NCBI GenBank assembly: GCA_019313605.1
Contig: JAFDAW010000014.1
Location: 1-17,937 of the forward strand
Direction: 5' to 3'
DNA: 17,937 bases
From: Deltaproteobacteria bacterium
Lineage (GTDB): Bacteria; Myxococcota_A; UBA9160; SMWR01
Every line of letters starts with the position of its first letter. Position 1 is the first letter of the stretch. The notes below the pieces were generated by a model, which saw only the letters and a program-made list of their open reading frames with translations, was not told where the DNA came from and made no database searches. The translations under genes were made by a program, and so were the position numbers. Positions 6,779-13,841 of this stretch are shown piece by piece.

Positions 6779-7828
6779 GTGAGAAACCCCCGCAACTTCG
6801 CCAAACCGATGGCCATCGGCGCGCCGACGCCACCGATCGACATCCCGATGCGCCCGTCGCGGATGATCCACTTCTTCGATCCCAGCAATCCGCGCATGGC
6901 CGAAAAGGTTCCGCAGCTCACCGACAAGCTCGATGTGCTGCTCGCGAACCTCGAAGACGCAATCCGAGCCGACAGGAAGATCGAGGCGCGCGAGGGGCTG
7001 GTCGCAATCGCGCAGGCCACGGATTTCGGAGACAGCCAATTCTGGGTGCGGATGAACAGTCTCGACAGCCCCTGGGCGCTCGACGACCTGCTGCGCATCA
7101 TCCCGGCCGTCGGTGCGAAGATCGACGTCATCATGGTTCCCAAGGTCGAAGGCCCCTGGGACATCCACTACGTCGATCAATTGCTCGCCCAACTCGAGGC
7201 CAAGGCGGGTCTCGAGCGCTCGATCCTGATCCACGCGATCCTCGAGACCGCTCAGGGCGTCGCCAACGTCGAAGAAATCTGCATGGCGAGCCCGCGCATG
7301 CAGGGCATCAGCCTCGGCCCCGCAGACCTCGCCGCTTCGCGCCGAATGAAGACCACGCGGATCGGCGGCGGACACCCCGCTTACCTGGTGCGCAGTGATC
7401 CCGACCCGGAGGACGAAAACGCGCCGCGTACAATCGCCCAGCAGGATCTCTGGCACTACACGATTGCGCGGATGGTCGACGCCTGCAGCGCGAGCGGGAT
7501 CTACGCCTATTACGGGCCGTTTGGCGACATCGGAGATTCGCAGGGTTGCGAAGATCAATTTCGCAACGCGTTCCTGATGGGTTGCGTGGGCGCATGGTCG
7601 CTGCACCCCAAGCAGATCGAGATTGCGCGCCGGGTCTTCAGCCCGCCGCCCGAGGAAGTCAGCTGGGCGAAGAAAGTCATCGAAGCCATGGGCGACGGCA
7701 CCGGCGCGGTGATGCTCGACGGCAAGATGCAGGACGACGCGAGCGTCAAGCAGTGCAAGGTGATGGTCGCCTACGCGAAGATGATCGCGGAACGCGACCC
7801 CGAGTTCGCCAAGCTCTACGATTTCTAG
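6779..7828 (+). CDS. mcl: Malyl-CoA/methylmalyl-CoA lyase-type CoA-ester lyase (HpcH/HpaI-CitE family)
   Basis: This TIM-barrel, Mg-dependent lyase cleaves 3-hydroxyacyl-CoA esters such as L-malyl-CoA (to acetyl-CoA and glyoxylate) or beta-methylmalyl-CoA (to propionyl-CoA and glyoxylate). The 349 residues align well from memory with the Rhodobacter enzyme. Its functional residues recur at a constant offset of 15: R91 in VRMNSLD, metal ligands E156 (ILETAQGVANVE) and D183 (GPADLAASRR), and D314 in VMLDGK. YYGPFGDIGD at 244-253 and SLHPKQIEIARRVF at 274-287 are also typical. The N-terminal loop reads FDPSNPRM instead of the common VPGSNP. I chose the GTG at 6779, preceded by AGGAGAGG, because the frame upstream overlaps the ferredoxin and is not family-like. 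It is the last cassette gene, 26 bp after the ferredoxin, and probably cleaves the thioester made by the ligase. Citramalyl-CoA is an alternative substrate. Confidence 0.88.
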   Translation: MRNPRNFAKPMAIGAPTPPIDIPMRPSRMIHFFDPSNPRMAEKVPQLTDKLDVLLANLEDAIRADRKIEAREGLVAIAQATDFGDSQFWVRMNSLDSPWALDDLLRIIPAVGAKIDVIMVPKVEGPWDIHYVDQLLAQLEAKAGLERSILIHAILETAQGVANVEEICMASPRMQGISLGPADLAASRRMKTTRIGGGHPAYLVRSDPDPEDENAPRTIAQQDLWHYTIARMVDACSASGIYAYYGPFGDIGDSQGCEDQFRNAFLMGCVGAWSLHPKQIEIARRVFSPPPEEVSWAKKVIEAMGDGTGAVMLDGKMQDDASVKQCKVMVAYAKMIAERDPEFAKLYDF

Positions 7829-7963
7829 GACGCCCCGCGAGCGCCCGATTGGTGATTCCTGGACTTCACTGGCGGGGGCCCAGGGGCTGGCGTTCGCCTC
7901 TACTTCGGGAATCGCGCTTCGACGCTGCCGTGTTGGGTGATTCTCGGAGGGTTGCGTCCGCGT

Positions 7964-9346
7964 CTACTTCGACGCTTCGGGCTTGGGCCGCGCCCTGCCC
8001 CGTTCGAGCGCCTCGGTCAACTCGACGGATTCGAATGCATGCATATCGACACCGTGTCGTCGATTGTAGGCGCGAACTGCCCAATAGATGACCGGCGCGG
8101 CAGAAAACATGACACCCGTCGTGACCAAACCCGAAAACTCCGCGGTTGTCACGAAATAGATCGCGATCAAGCACGGCAGAACTGCCGTGGGAATGATCAC
8201 CGGCCAACCGCCCGGGATCCGGAAGGGCCCGCGCAGATTCGGGTACTTCCAGCGCAAGATCAGCGGGCTCAGGAAGGTGAGTATGTAGCCCGGCACCGAA
8301 ACCAAAGCGCCGAGCACGAGCAGCTCGACGAAGTCGAACACGAACACGAGCACGCTGAAGAGAATCGCGTGCAGGATGAGCGCGACGTACGGCGTCTGGT
8401 GGCGCGGGTGGAGCCGCCCTAGGAATGGGGGCAGCATGCGATCTCGCGCCACGGCGTACACATAGCGGCCGAGTACGAGCTGCTCGCTGTTGTAGAGACC
8501 GAGCTGAGCCACCAGGGCGGCGACCACCATCAGCGTCGCCAACACAGGGCCGCCTAGCGCAAACGCAGCCACATTCAGGTGCGCCTCCCCCCAGTTCTGC
8601 CAGTCGGGTGCGGCGGTCACGCCCGCCCAGAGCGACAAGACGTAGACGGCGACTGAAATCGGCAGGAAGATCGCGAGCATCTTCGGATAGGTGCGCTCCG
8701 GCTCAACGATCTCTTCGCTCGCGGTCGCGAGGCCCGAATAACCCGAATAGCTCCAGATCGCCCAAACGATCGCGTAATTGAGCGCCGCCCAGGGCGTCTG
8801 ACCTTCGGGCCAGAGCGGCGAAAACACGGAGAAGCTCATCTCCGGCACGCTCAGCGCGATCAACGCGATGACGGGTATCAGGATCACCGCCGTCGTGATG
8901 ATCGACAGAAATCCGACTTCCTTGACGCCTCGCACATTCAGCCACGCACAGCCCCAGATCATCCCGAGGCAGATTGGCGCACGCGACGCGAGGCTGGGGT
9001 CATCGAAGAAGGGCTGCATCAGGTATTTCGCGAAGAGAGCTGGGTAGATGACCGCGTCGATCGCCCACGAGAGCCATTCGAGATAGGTGAAGATGAACGA
9101 CCAGAAGGGCCCGAGACCCGCGCGATACCACTGGTAGGCGCCACCTTGGACTGGCAGTTCCGAAATCAACTCGGCGGTGATCAACGCCGACGGGAGCGCC
9201 CAGATCACGGCCATCACGATCAGCACCAGCGCGAAGAGGCCGGGCCCCGCGAGCGGCACGATCTCTTCCAAGCTGAAAGGGCCGCCGCAGAGCAGCACGA
9301 ACATCGTTGCGAAGAGCTTGAGGGGGCTGAAACCGCGACGCAGCAT
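7964..9346 (-). CDS. APC-superfamily amino acid/polyamine permease
   Basis: This is an inner-membrane secondary transporter of 460 residues with about 12 hydrophobic segments, the usual size for the amino acid-polyamine-organocation superfamily. The first helix carries the unwound glycine motif LLCGGPFSLEEIVPLAGPG at 18-36, followed by WALPSALITAELISELP, GGAYQWYRAGLGPFW and WLSWAIDAVIYP. These stretches resemble plant LAT/PUT polyamine uptake transporters from memory, so polyamine or cationic amino acid uptake is the best guess. EEIVEPERTYPKML and FRIPGGWP later in the protein are also family-like. A TTG 15 codons upstream is in frame, but the ATG at 9346 has GAGG five bases before it and starts just ahead of the first helix. 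The gene converges on the lyase gene across 135 bp; I see no convincing terminator there. Confidence 0.88.
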   Translation of the reverse strand: MLRRGFSPLKLFATMFVLLCGGPFSLEEIVPLAGPGLFALVLIVMAVIWALPSALITAELISELPVQGGAYQWYRAGLGPFWSFIFTYLEWLSWAIDAVIYPALFAKYLMQPFFDDPSLASRAPICLGMIWGCAWLNVRGVKEVGFLSIITTAVILIPVIALIALSVPEMSFSVFSPLWPEGQTPWAALNYAIVWAIWSYSGYSGLATASEEIVEPERTYPKMLAIFLPISVAVYVLSLWAGVTAAPDWQNWGEAHLNVAAFALGGPVLATLMVVAALVAQLGLYNSEQLVLGRYVYAVARDRMLPPFLGRLHPRHQTPYVALILHAILFSVLVFVFDFVELLVLGALVSVPGYILTFLSPLILRWKYPNLRGPFRIPGGWPVIIPTAVLPCLIAIYFVTTAEFSGLVTTGVMFSAAPVIYWAVRAYNRRHGVDMHAFESVELTEALERGRARPKPEASK

Positions 9347-9470
9347 TCGGGCCTCGGGGTGGCATCCGCCCGACTCGGCCCCGCGACGCAACGGACGCGG
9401 AGGGGCCGATCCCGAATCGACTGCCGAGCGCGCACCCTATCACAAGGCCAGGCGGTCAAGAATAAATTTT

Positions 9471-9494
9471 TCGGATCGGCGCCCTTCGATCCGA
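9471..9494. promoter_or_regulatory. Perfect 8-bp inverted repeat in the divergent permease/membrane-protein promoter region
   Basis: TCGGATCG (9471-9478) and CGATCCGA (9487-9494) form a perfect dyad around an 8-base centre. It is flanked by the only AT-rich run nearby, AATAAATTTTT at 9461-9471. Both neighbouring genes are transcribed away from this region, so a terminator role is unlikely. An operator for the permease, or a leader hairpin, fits better. No promoter hexamers are clear. Confidence 0.35.
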
Positions 9495-9562
9495 TCAGCC
9501 GCGGATCCACGGGTGGGAGTCCTGTATGCTCGGCAGCCTGAATCGGCGAGGCCCCTCCCGCG

Positions 9563-10405
9563 ATGGTCTCCCCCGATAAGAAGCGGAGCATCGTGCGGAT
9601 CAACCCTGTCGTCTTCAACACCTTCAAGTGGACCACCTACGCGCTTCTCTGCGTGAACGAGTTCTTCTTCTGGCGGGAGGATGCTGCGGCGGCCGCGCAC
9701 ATCTACGCGGACGGCGTTCCCTTCGGCGAACTCATCCACGCCTATGCGGCCACGATCGACGATGGCGCGTGGCTCGTCTTGATGTTCGTCTTCGAACTGG
9801 AGACTTCCGCAATCCCCCACCACAAACTCACGCGACGGCTGAAGTGGTCGCTGACCGCCGCGAGTTCCATCTGCTACGCGCTGATCCTCTACTCGTTCTA
9901 CGGTTACTTCCAGCAGCTGCTGCTGAGTTACGACTTCATCCCCACTGCGATCGAGGACGCCTGCACGCTGATCACAGCGGGCTATTCGGTTGTGATCGAT
10001 CTGGGTGAGTTCATCCCACTCAGCGCCGAAAACTGCCTCACGTTTGCGGGTCAGGAGGTCTTCCGGCTCGGTGACCGAGATCTCATCGCCAACGCCGAAT
10101 CGATCGACCTCGCTCGTCGGCTGGCCTGGACGGACGTGGCCAATGCCGCTGCATGGCTCGGCGTCGTGGCGATACTCGAGGCCGACCTCTGGATGAAGTT
10201 GAGAGGAGATCTTTCGCCGGGTTTCGACAAGTTCAGCAAGATCTCGAAGGTCATCCTCTACGGAACGCTCTTTGCCGCCGCGATTCAGTGGCAGATCGAC
10301 GGCGGTTTCGTCGACACCTGGGACGCCTATCTCTGGCTGATCGCGTTCGTGTTCATCGAAATGAATTTTTTCGATTGGGACGAGGAGGAAGAATCGGCCA
10401 CCTGA
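9563..10405 (+). CDS. Unknown multi-spanning membrane protein
   Basis: I do not recognise this 280-residue protein. Hydrophobic segments can be seen near residues 21-40 (FKWTTYALLCVNEFFFW), 68-82 (WLVLMFVFELE), 93-116 (LKWSLTAASSICYALILY), 187-207 (VANAAAWLGVVAILEADLWM), 226-243 (ISKVILYGTLFAAAIQW) and 252-270 (DAYLWLIAFVFIEMNFF), giving about six membrane spans. Acidic residues recur within or beside the spans (NEFFFWRED, FELETSAI, LEADLW, FIEMNFFDWDEEEE), and there is a long soluble loop around 117-186. The C-terminus is strongly acidic. No signal peptide, cofactor motif or transporter signature is visible. The ATG at 9563 directly precedes the first basic stretch; the SD is weak (GGCCCCTCCCGCG before it). 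It precedes the cupin-amidohydrolase gene by 111 bp on the same strand. Composition matches the neighbours. Confidence 0.8.
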   Translation: MVSPDKKRSIVRINPVVFNTFKWTTYALLCVNEFFFWREDAAAAAHIYADGVPFGELIHAYAATIDDGAWLVLMFVFELETSAIPHHKLTRRLKWSLTAASSICYALILYSFYGYFQQLLLSYDFIPTAIEDACTLITAGYSVVIDLGEFIPLSAENCLTFAGQEVFRLGDRDLIANAESIDLARRLAWTDVANAAAWLGVVAILEADLWMKLRGDLSPGFDKFSKISKVILYGTLFAAAIQWQIDGGFVDTWDAYLWLIAFVFIEMNFFDWDEEEESAT

Positions 10406-10467
10406 TCGGAATTCACCGGTCAAAGGGCGGCAGGTCGGAATATTCTGCGCTTCAATTCTCAGTTATT

Positions 10468-10493
10468 GCGCGAGCCCCATTCTGAGGCTGCGC
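10468..10493 (+). other. Leader hairpin upstream of the amidohydrolase-cupin gene
   Basis: GCGC-g-AGCC (10468-10476) can pair with GGCT-GCGC (10486-10493) around a nine-base loop, leaving a single bulged G. It sits eight bases before the ribosome-binding GAGGAG at 10501. No T-run follows, so it is not an obvious terminator for the upstream gene; it may only be leader structure. Confidence 0.25.
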
Positions 10494-10516
10494 GGCGAAC
10501 GAGGAGTTCATCCCCC

Positions 10517-12877
10517 ATGTTCGAGCATCGCCTGTCGATTCGATTTTTTCCCGCTGCAATCCTACTGCTGCCCCTGTTCGCGTGCGGGCCCTCTGTAGAA
10601 CCCGCAGACCTCGTGCTCGCAAACGCCTTCGTCTACACGGTCGACGCGGATCGCAGCGTCGCGGAGGCGGTCGCGATTCGCGAGAACAAGATCGTCTTCG
10701 TCGGAGACGGCGAAGATGTCGAGGATTTCATCGGGCCCGATACGCAGGTCCGCGATCTAGCCGGGAAGATGGTCCTGCCGGGCCTTCACGACACCCACCT
10801 CCACCCGCTCTGGATCGCGAAGGGAGACATCTGTGATCTCGAGAGCCAGCCGCGAACGCTCGAAGCCTACGTTCCATTCCTGCGCGGCTGTCTGAGCCGC
10901 TATCAGGTTCCCGAAGGCGAGTGGCTCTGGGCCGAACAGTGGAATTTTGCGATCGGCAACCAACCCAGCAAGCGCTATCCAACGATGCGCGCGGCCCTCG
11001 ATGCGGTTTCCACCCAACATCCGATCGTCTTGCTCGGAAACGACGGGCACCACACCGCGGTTAACAGTGCGGCGCTCGCACGAGCCAAGAATCCAGCTGG
11101 AGAGGCGGTGGGGCTGACCGCAGAGACCCTGCAGTCGACCTTTGCTTCCTATCGGGAGCTAGTCGGCGTAGACGAGTCGGGCGAACCCAACGGTAACCTG
11201 ACCGAATCCGCAATCGATCTCATGAGTCCCCCCACGGTACTCGAAATGCGGGATTTCGACGCAACCATGCCCGATGTCGCGAAGCTCCTTGCGAAATCCG
11301 GCATTACGTCGCTTCAAGATGCTGTCGTAAAGGCCGAGTATCTCCCCTTCTATCAGCGGCTCGAAGAGCGCGGTGAGATGACATTTCGCATGCGTGCGGC
11401 GCTGTTCAAAGATTTCCCCAAGTCGCAAGCCGCGATCGAGATGCTTCCGGAAGTCGTCGAAGAGTTCAAGGCGATTCGCGAGCGCTACGCGGACTCTCGT
11501 TTCATTCACGCCGACGGGGCCAAGATCTTCATCGACGGCGTGATCGAGGGCAACCCGCTCGCATCGCCGCCGACGCTGCCTAACGCCGCGGTCATCAGGA
11601 GCTATCGACAACCGATCTTCGCAATCGATGCAGACACCATGCGCGCCGATATCTGGGGATACGTGGATCTCGATGGCGACGTCTGCCTCGAATACCGCTC
11701 ACATCCCCTCGCCTATGCAAACGCGGCAGCGAAGAGCCGATTCAAATCCGAGCACGGCTATTTCCCGCAGCAGTGCGAGCAGAACTACGGCGTGCTCGAA
11801 CACAGCGAAGAATTCATCCACGCGTTCGTGCGCGAAATGGAAGCCGCGGGTTTCGCGGTTCACGCGCACGTCGTCGGCGACCGCGCGACGCGCATCGTCC
11901 TCGACGCCTTCGAGGCATCGCGAGCGGTGAACGGAGATCCCCTTCACCCCCAGAGCATCGCTCACGCCCAGTTGATCCACCCCGCCGATCAGGAGCGCAT
12001 CGGTGACCTGGGCATCTACGTCGCCTTCACCTACGCGTGGGTCGACGTGGACCCCGAGTACGACATGAGCGTGATTCCATTCATCGATGAAATCGCAGGC
12101 GTCGACGATCTCTACAACCCCAACCACTATGCGATCCAGAACACCTACCCCGCCGGCTCTGTTCTGAAACACGGCGGGGTGCTCATCGCCGGCAGCGATG
12201 CGCCGGTCGATACCCGCGATCCCCGCCCCTTCGTGAACATCCAGCAAGCCGTCACGCGCGACTCCGCAATCGGAACATTCAACGCCGATCAGCGAATCGA
12301 CATTCACGATGCGATCGCGGCCTACACGATCAACGGGGCGAAGCTCTTCGGCCACCAGGAGCGACTCGGCTCGATCGAGGTCGGCAAGAAGGCCGACCTG
12401 ATCGTGCTCGACCGCAACCTCGTCGAACTCGCGGAGGCCGGCCGAGCGAACGAGATCGGCAAAACGCAGGTGCGTTTGACGATCTTCGACGGCAAGGTGA
12501 TCTACGAAGCATCGGGCACGGACCTCATGGGCGGCGGAATGGGAGCCGAAAGCGGAAAACTTCGCGCCTTCGAGATTGCCGATCTGGTGGCCAAGCGCGC
12601 CGCCTCGGGTGAAGCCTGGAACGAGTTCCTGCGTGTGCCCGCGCTGAGCATGGGCGTGTACGCACTCGCCGCGGGGGCGGACGATCCGCAAACGCCACAC
12701 GACCAGGACGAGGTCTACTACGTCGTGAGCGGGCGCGGTGTTCTACAGGTGGAAGAGGTCGAGCGATCCGTCCAGCCCGGAACCGTCGTCTTCGTCGAAG
12801 CGAACGCCGACCACCGCTTCCACTCGATCACCGAAGACCTGACGGCGCTGGTGTTCTTCGCTCCGGCGGAGAGTTAG
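10517..12877 (+). CDS. Lipoprotein YtcJ-like amidohydrolase fused to a C-terminal cupin domain
   Basis: The 786-residue protein starts with a lipoprotein signal (IRFFPAAILLLPLFAC; lipobox LFAC, lipidated C23 followed by Gly), which predicts export and probable outer-membrane anchoring. Residues about 28-680 are an amidohydrolase of the YtcJ/N-substituted formamide deformylase type (amidohydrolase_3): metal motif HDTHLH with H94 and H96, HAHVVGDRA at 449-457, HAQLIH at 483-488, and catalytic Asp D561 in AGSDAPVDTRDP. The terminal beta-strands SIEVGKKADLIVLDRN complete that domain. About 690-786 is a cupin: PHDQDEVYYVVSGRG (H728, E732) and EANADHRFHSI (H766), with metal-binding residues conserved. 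Enzymes of this family normally end after the first domain. The start ATG at 10517 has GAGGAG ten bases upstream; an upstream in-frame TTG would add 17 residues before the signal peptide. Substrate unknown. Confidence 0.9.
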   Translation: MFEHRLSIRFFPAAILLLPLFACGPSVEPADLVLANAFVYTVDADRSVAEAVAIRENKIVFVGDGEDVEDFIGPDTQVRDLAGKMVLPGLHDTHLHPLWIAKGDICDLESQPRTLEAYVPFLRGCLSRYQVPEGEWLWAEQWNFAIGNQPSKRYPTMRAALDAVSTQHPIVLLGNDGHHTAVNSAALARAKNPAGEAVGLTAETLQSTFASYRELVGVDESGEPNGNLTESAIDLMSPPTVLEMRDFDATMPDVAKLLAKSGITSLQDAVVKAEYLPFYQRLEERGEMTFRMRAALFKDFPKSQAAIEMLPEVVEEFKAIRERYADSRFIHADGAKIFIDGVIEGNPLASPPTLPNAAVIRSYRQPIFAIDADTMRADIWGYVDLDGDVCLEYRSHPLAYANAAAKSRFKSEHGYFPQQCEQNYGVLEHSEEFIHAFVREMEAAGFAVHAHVVGDRATRIVLDAFEASRAVNGDPLHPQSIAHAQLIHPADQERIGDLGIYVAFTYAWVDVDPEYDMSVIPFIDEIAGVDDLYNPNHYAIQNTYPAGSVLKHGGVLIAGSDAPVDTRDPRPFVNIQQAVTRDSAIGTFNADQRIDIHDAIAAYTINGAKLFGHQERLGSIEVGKKADLIVLDRNLVELAEAGRANEIGKTQVRLTIFDGKVIYEASGTDLMGGGMGAESGKLRAFEIADLVAKRAASGEAWNEFLRVPALSMGVYALAAGADDPQTPHDQDEVYYVVSGRGVLQVEEVERSVQPGTVVFVEANADHRFHSITEDLTALVFFAPAES

Positions 12878-12878
12878 A

Positions 12879-12902
12879 GCGCGCGACGAGACAGGAGCGC
12901 GC
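12879..12902 (+). terminator. Weak GC hairpin just after the amidohydrolase stop
   Basis: GCGCGC at 12879-12884 and again at 12897-12902 can pair around a 12-base loop, starting two bases after the TAG stop. There is no T-run, so intrinsic termination is doubtful. Confidence 0.2.
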
Positions 12903-12984
12903 CCAGCCGCACTCGACTAGCTGGACTCGCGGGCAATTCGAGGATGAATGCCACTTCCACCACGTGCGAAACCTCGAGTCGATT

Positions 12985-13005
12985 GCGGCTCCCTAATAGG
13001 GTCCG
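12985..13005. terminator. Inverted repeat between convergent amidohydrolase and PilZ genes
   Basis: GCGG-ct-CCCTA-a-TAGGG-tc-CGC is an imperfect dyad centred near 12996, directly beyond the PilZ stop. It could serve as a transcription stop for both converging transcripts, but neither side has a T-run. Confidence 0.3.
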
Positions 13006-13008
13006 CGC

Positions 13009-13536
13009 TCAGATCTCCTGGATGTCGGCGATCTTCCAGTCGCGCCCGGCGCGTGCAAGCGCGCGGGCGCGCGCGCCCTGAATACTTTCGGAGCGCACCG
13101 TAAACACGTTCGCGTTGGGTTTACCGCGCTGAATCAAGCGCACCCGAAAAGTGCGGATTCCCGTCCCGGCCGCAGCCTCTTCCGTGGGGCGCTCGCTGTC
13201 CTGAACACCGCCCGACGCCACGCTGCGTTCGACCAGGGTCAGATACGCGGCGGGCGGCTTGATGACCTCGAGCCCCACACCGCTCGGCACAGAGGCCTGC
13301 AGTCGCGGTGGCGTGTGGCGTTTGCGCCGCACGCACACCTCCAATTCGAATGCCGGCAAATCCGCCTGAGCGGCGAACGCCAGGCCGACCTTCGCGTTCG
13401 GGTCGATCCTGGCCCGCGTCTGGACGAACAGACCTTCGGGTGAGAGATCCCGTACGAAGACGGTCTGGCGGCTCTCCCCGATCACCAATTCGCAGGTCAA
13501 TCTCTTTCGCGTGCGACGTTGCTTGCGCTTTTCCAA
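13009..13536 (-). CDS. PilZ domain protein (putative c-di-GMP receptor)
   Basis: The 175-residue protein has both PilZ signatures that bind cyclic di-GMP: the basic RxxxR (R8-R12 in KRKQRRTRKRLTCEL) and DLSPEG at 30-35, the D/NxSxxG motif. The beta-barrel continues to about residue 105 with VGLAFAA and VGLEVIKPP. A Pro/Ser/Glu linker (106-126) leads to a separate module of some 45 residues, FRVRLIQRGKPNANVFTVRS then an Ala/Arg-rich helix and WKIADIQEI, which I cannot assign. No membrane segment is present, so it is probably cytoplasmic. The start must be the TTG at 13536: an in-frame TGA lies nine codons upstream, no other start falls between, and GGAGG sits ten bases before it. It is convergent with the amidohydrolase and divergent from the structured locus at 13550-13888. 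Confidence 0.88.
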   Translation of the reverse strand: MEKRKQRRTRKRLTCELVIGESRQTVFVRDLSPEGLFVQTRARIDPNAKVGLAFAAQADLPAFELEVCVRRKRHTPPRLQASVPSGVGLEVIKPPAAYLTLVERSVASGGVQDSERPTEEAAAGTGIRTFRVRLIQRGKPNANVFTVRSESIQGARARALARAGRDWKIADIQEI

Positions 13537-13582
13537 CGAGTGGACGCCTCCAGTTCACGATCCAAACGCCATCAATGCGCTT

Positions 13583-13665
13583 CCGATCCTCACGGATCGG
13601 GAAACGCACCCCGCGGGAAACCCATCGGAAGGCCGGAGGCAGATCTTGACCGCGGGGTACTGCCT
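13583..13665 (+). ncRNA. Candidate structured RNA leader with hairpin and pseudoknot
   Basis: Three base-paired elements fall in 83 bases. CCGATCC (13583-13589) and GGATCGG (13594-13600) form a 7-bp hairpin with a TCAC loop. ACCCCGCGG (13608-13616) and CCGCGGGGT (13650-13658) form a perfect 9-bp stem. AGGCAG (13637-13642), inside the loop of that stem, pairs with CTGCCT (13660-13665) just beyond it, an H-type pseudoknot. The last arm abuts a strong SD (GGGGGAGGAG, 13666-13675) before the ATG at 13687. This is the arrangement of a translation-controlling riboswitch or leader. I cannot match it to a known class. On the other strand it is the leader of the PilZ gene. Confidence 0.35.
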
Positions 13666-13686
13666 GGGGGAGGAGAAGATCCCGAG

Positions 13687-13836
13687 ATGATGAAGTCGCA
13701 CTCAAAGAAACCAGCTGCATTCTCGCCGGTGTCCGAAAAGGGATATTCCGTTACGCGTAACTTGATAGGGACAAAACTGCCGGATGTCGGGGAAACGGAA
13801 ACCCATGCAATCGCTCAGAGATACTTCGGGGCTTGA
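13687..13836 (+). CDS. Possible small protein of 49 residues
   Basis: The reading frame starts ATGATG and encodes MMKSHSKKPAAFSPV then SEKGYSVTRNLIGTKLP, ending in AIAQRYFGA. A strong purine tract GGGGGAGGAGAAG lies 8-20 bases upstream. The composition is not Arg/Pro-dominated as most shadow frames here are, which favours real coding. No domain, membrane segment or signal peptide is recognised. It lies between the divergent PilZ gene and the convergent YeeE-like gene, preceded by the structured element. The reading frame is open for 56 codons upstream of the ATG, so the frame itself is weak evidence. Confidence 0.3.
   Translation: MMKSHSKKPAAFSPVSEKGYSVTRNLIGTKLPDVGETETHAIAQRYFGA
13750..13761. 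promoter_or_regulatory. Perfect 12-bp palindrome
   Basis: GTTACGCGTAAC is a perfect 12-base palindrome lying within the small reading frame at 13687-13836. Such symmetric sites are often operators, but no matching second copy was noticed and its regulator is unknown. Confidence 0.2.
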
Positions 13837-13841
13837 GCCCC
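13828..13841 (+). terminator. Hairpin over the small-ORF stop codon
   Basis: GGGGC (13828-13832) and GCCCC (13837-13841) form a perfect 5-bp stem with a TTGA loop that contains the TGA stop of the small frame. No T-run follows. It may be the 3' end structure of the small plus-strand transcript or a chance hairpin. Confidence 0.25.

Noticed and set aside
7829..7963. Terminator between the converging lyase and permease genes
   Set aside because: Only short 4-5 bp pairings (CCTGG/CCAGG) can be drawn, and there is no T-run on either strand.
11699..12700. 333-codon minus-strand open frame
   Set aside because: It is antisense to the well-supported amidohydrolase-cupin gene and shows no recognisable motif.
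13551..13690. c-di-GMP-I (GEMM) riboswitch before the PilZ gene on the minus strand
   Set aside because: GCCTCCGGCC and CAGGCAGTACC look superficially similar to GEMM segments, but the spacing and the paired regions of that class cannot be assembled from this sequence.
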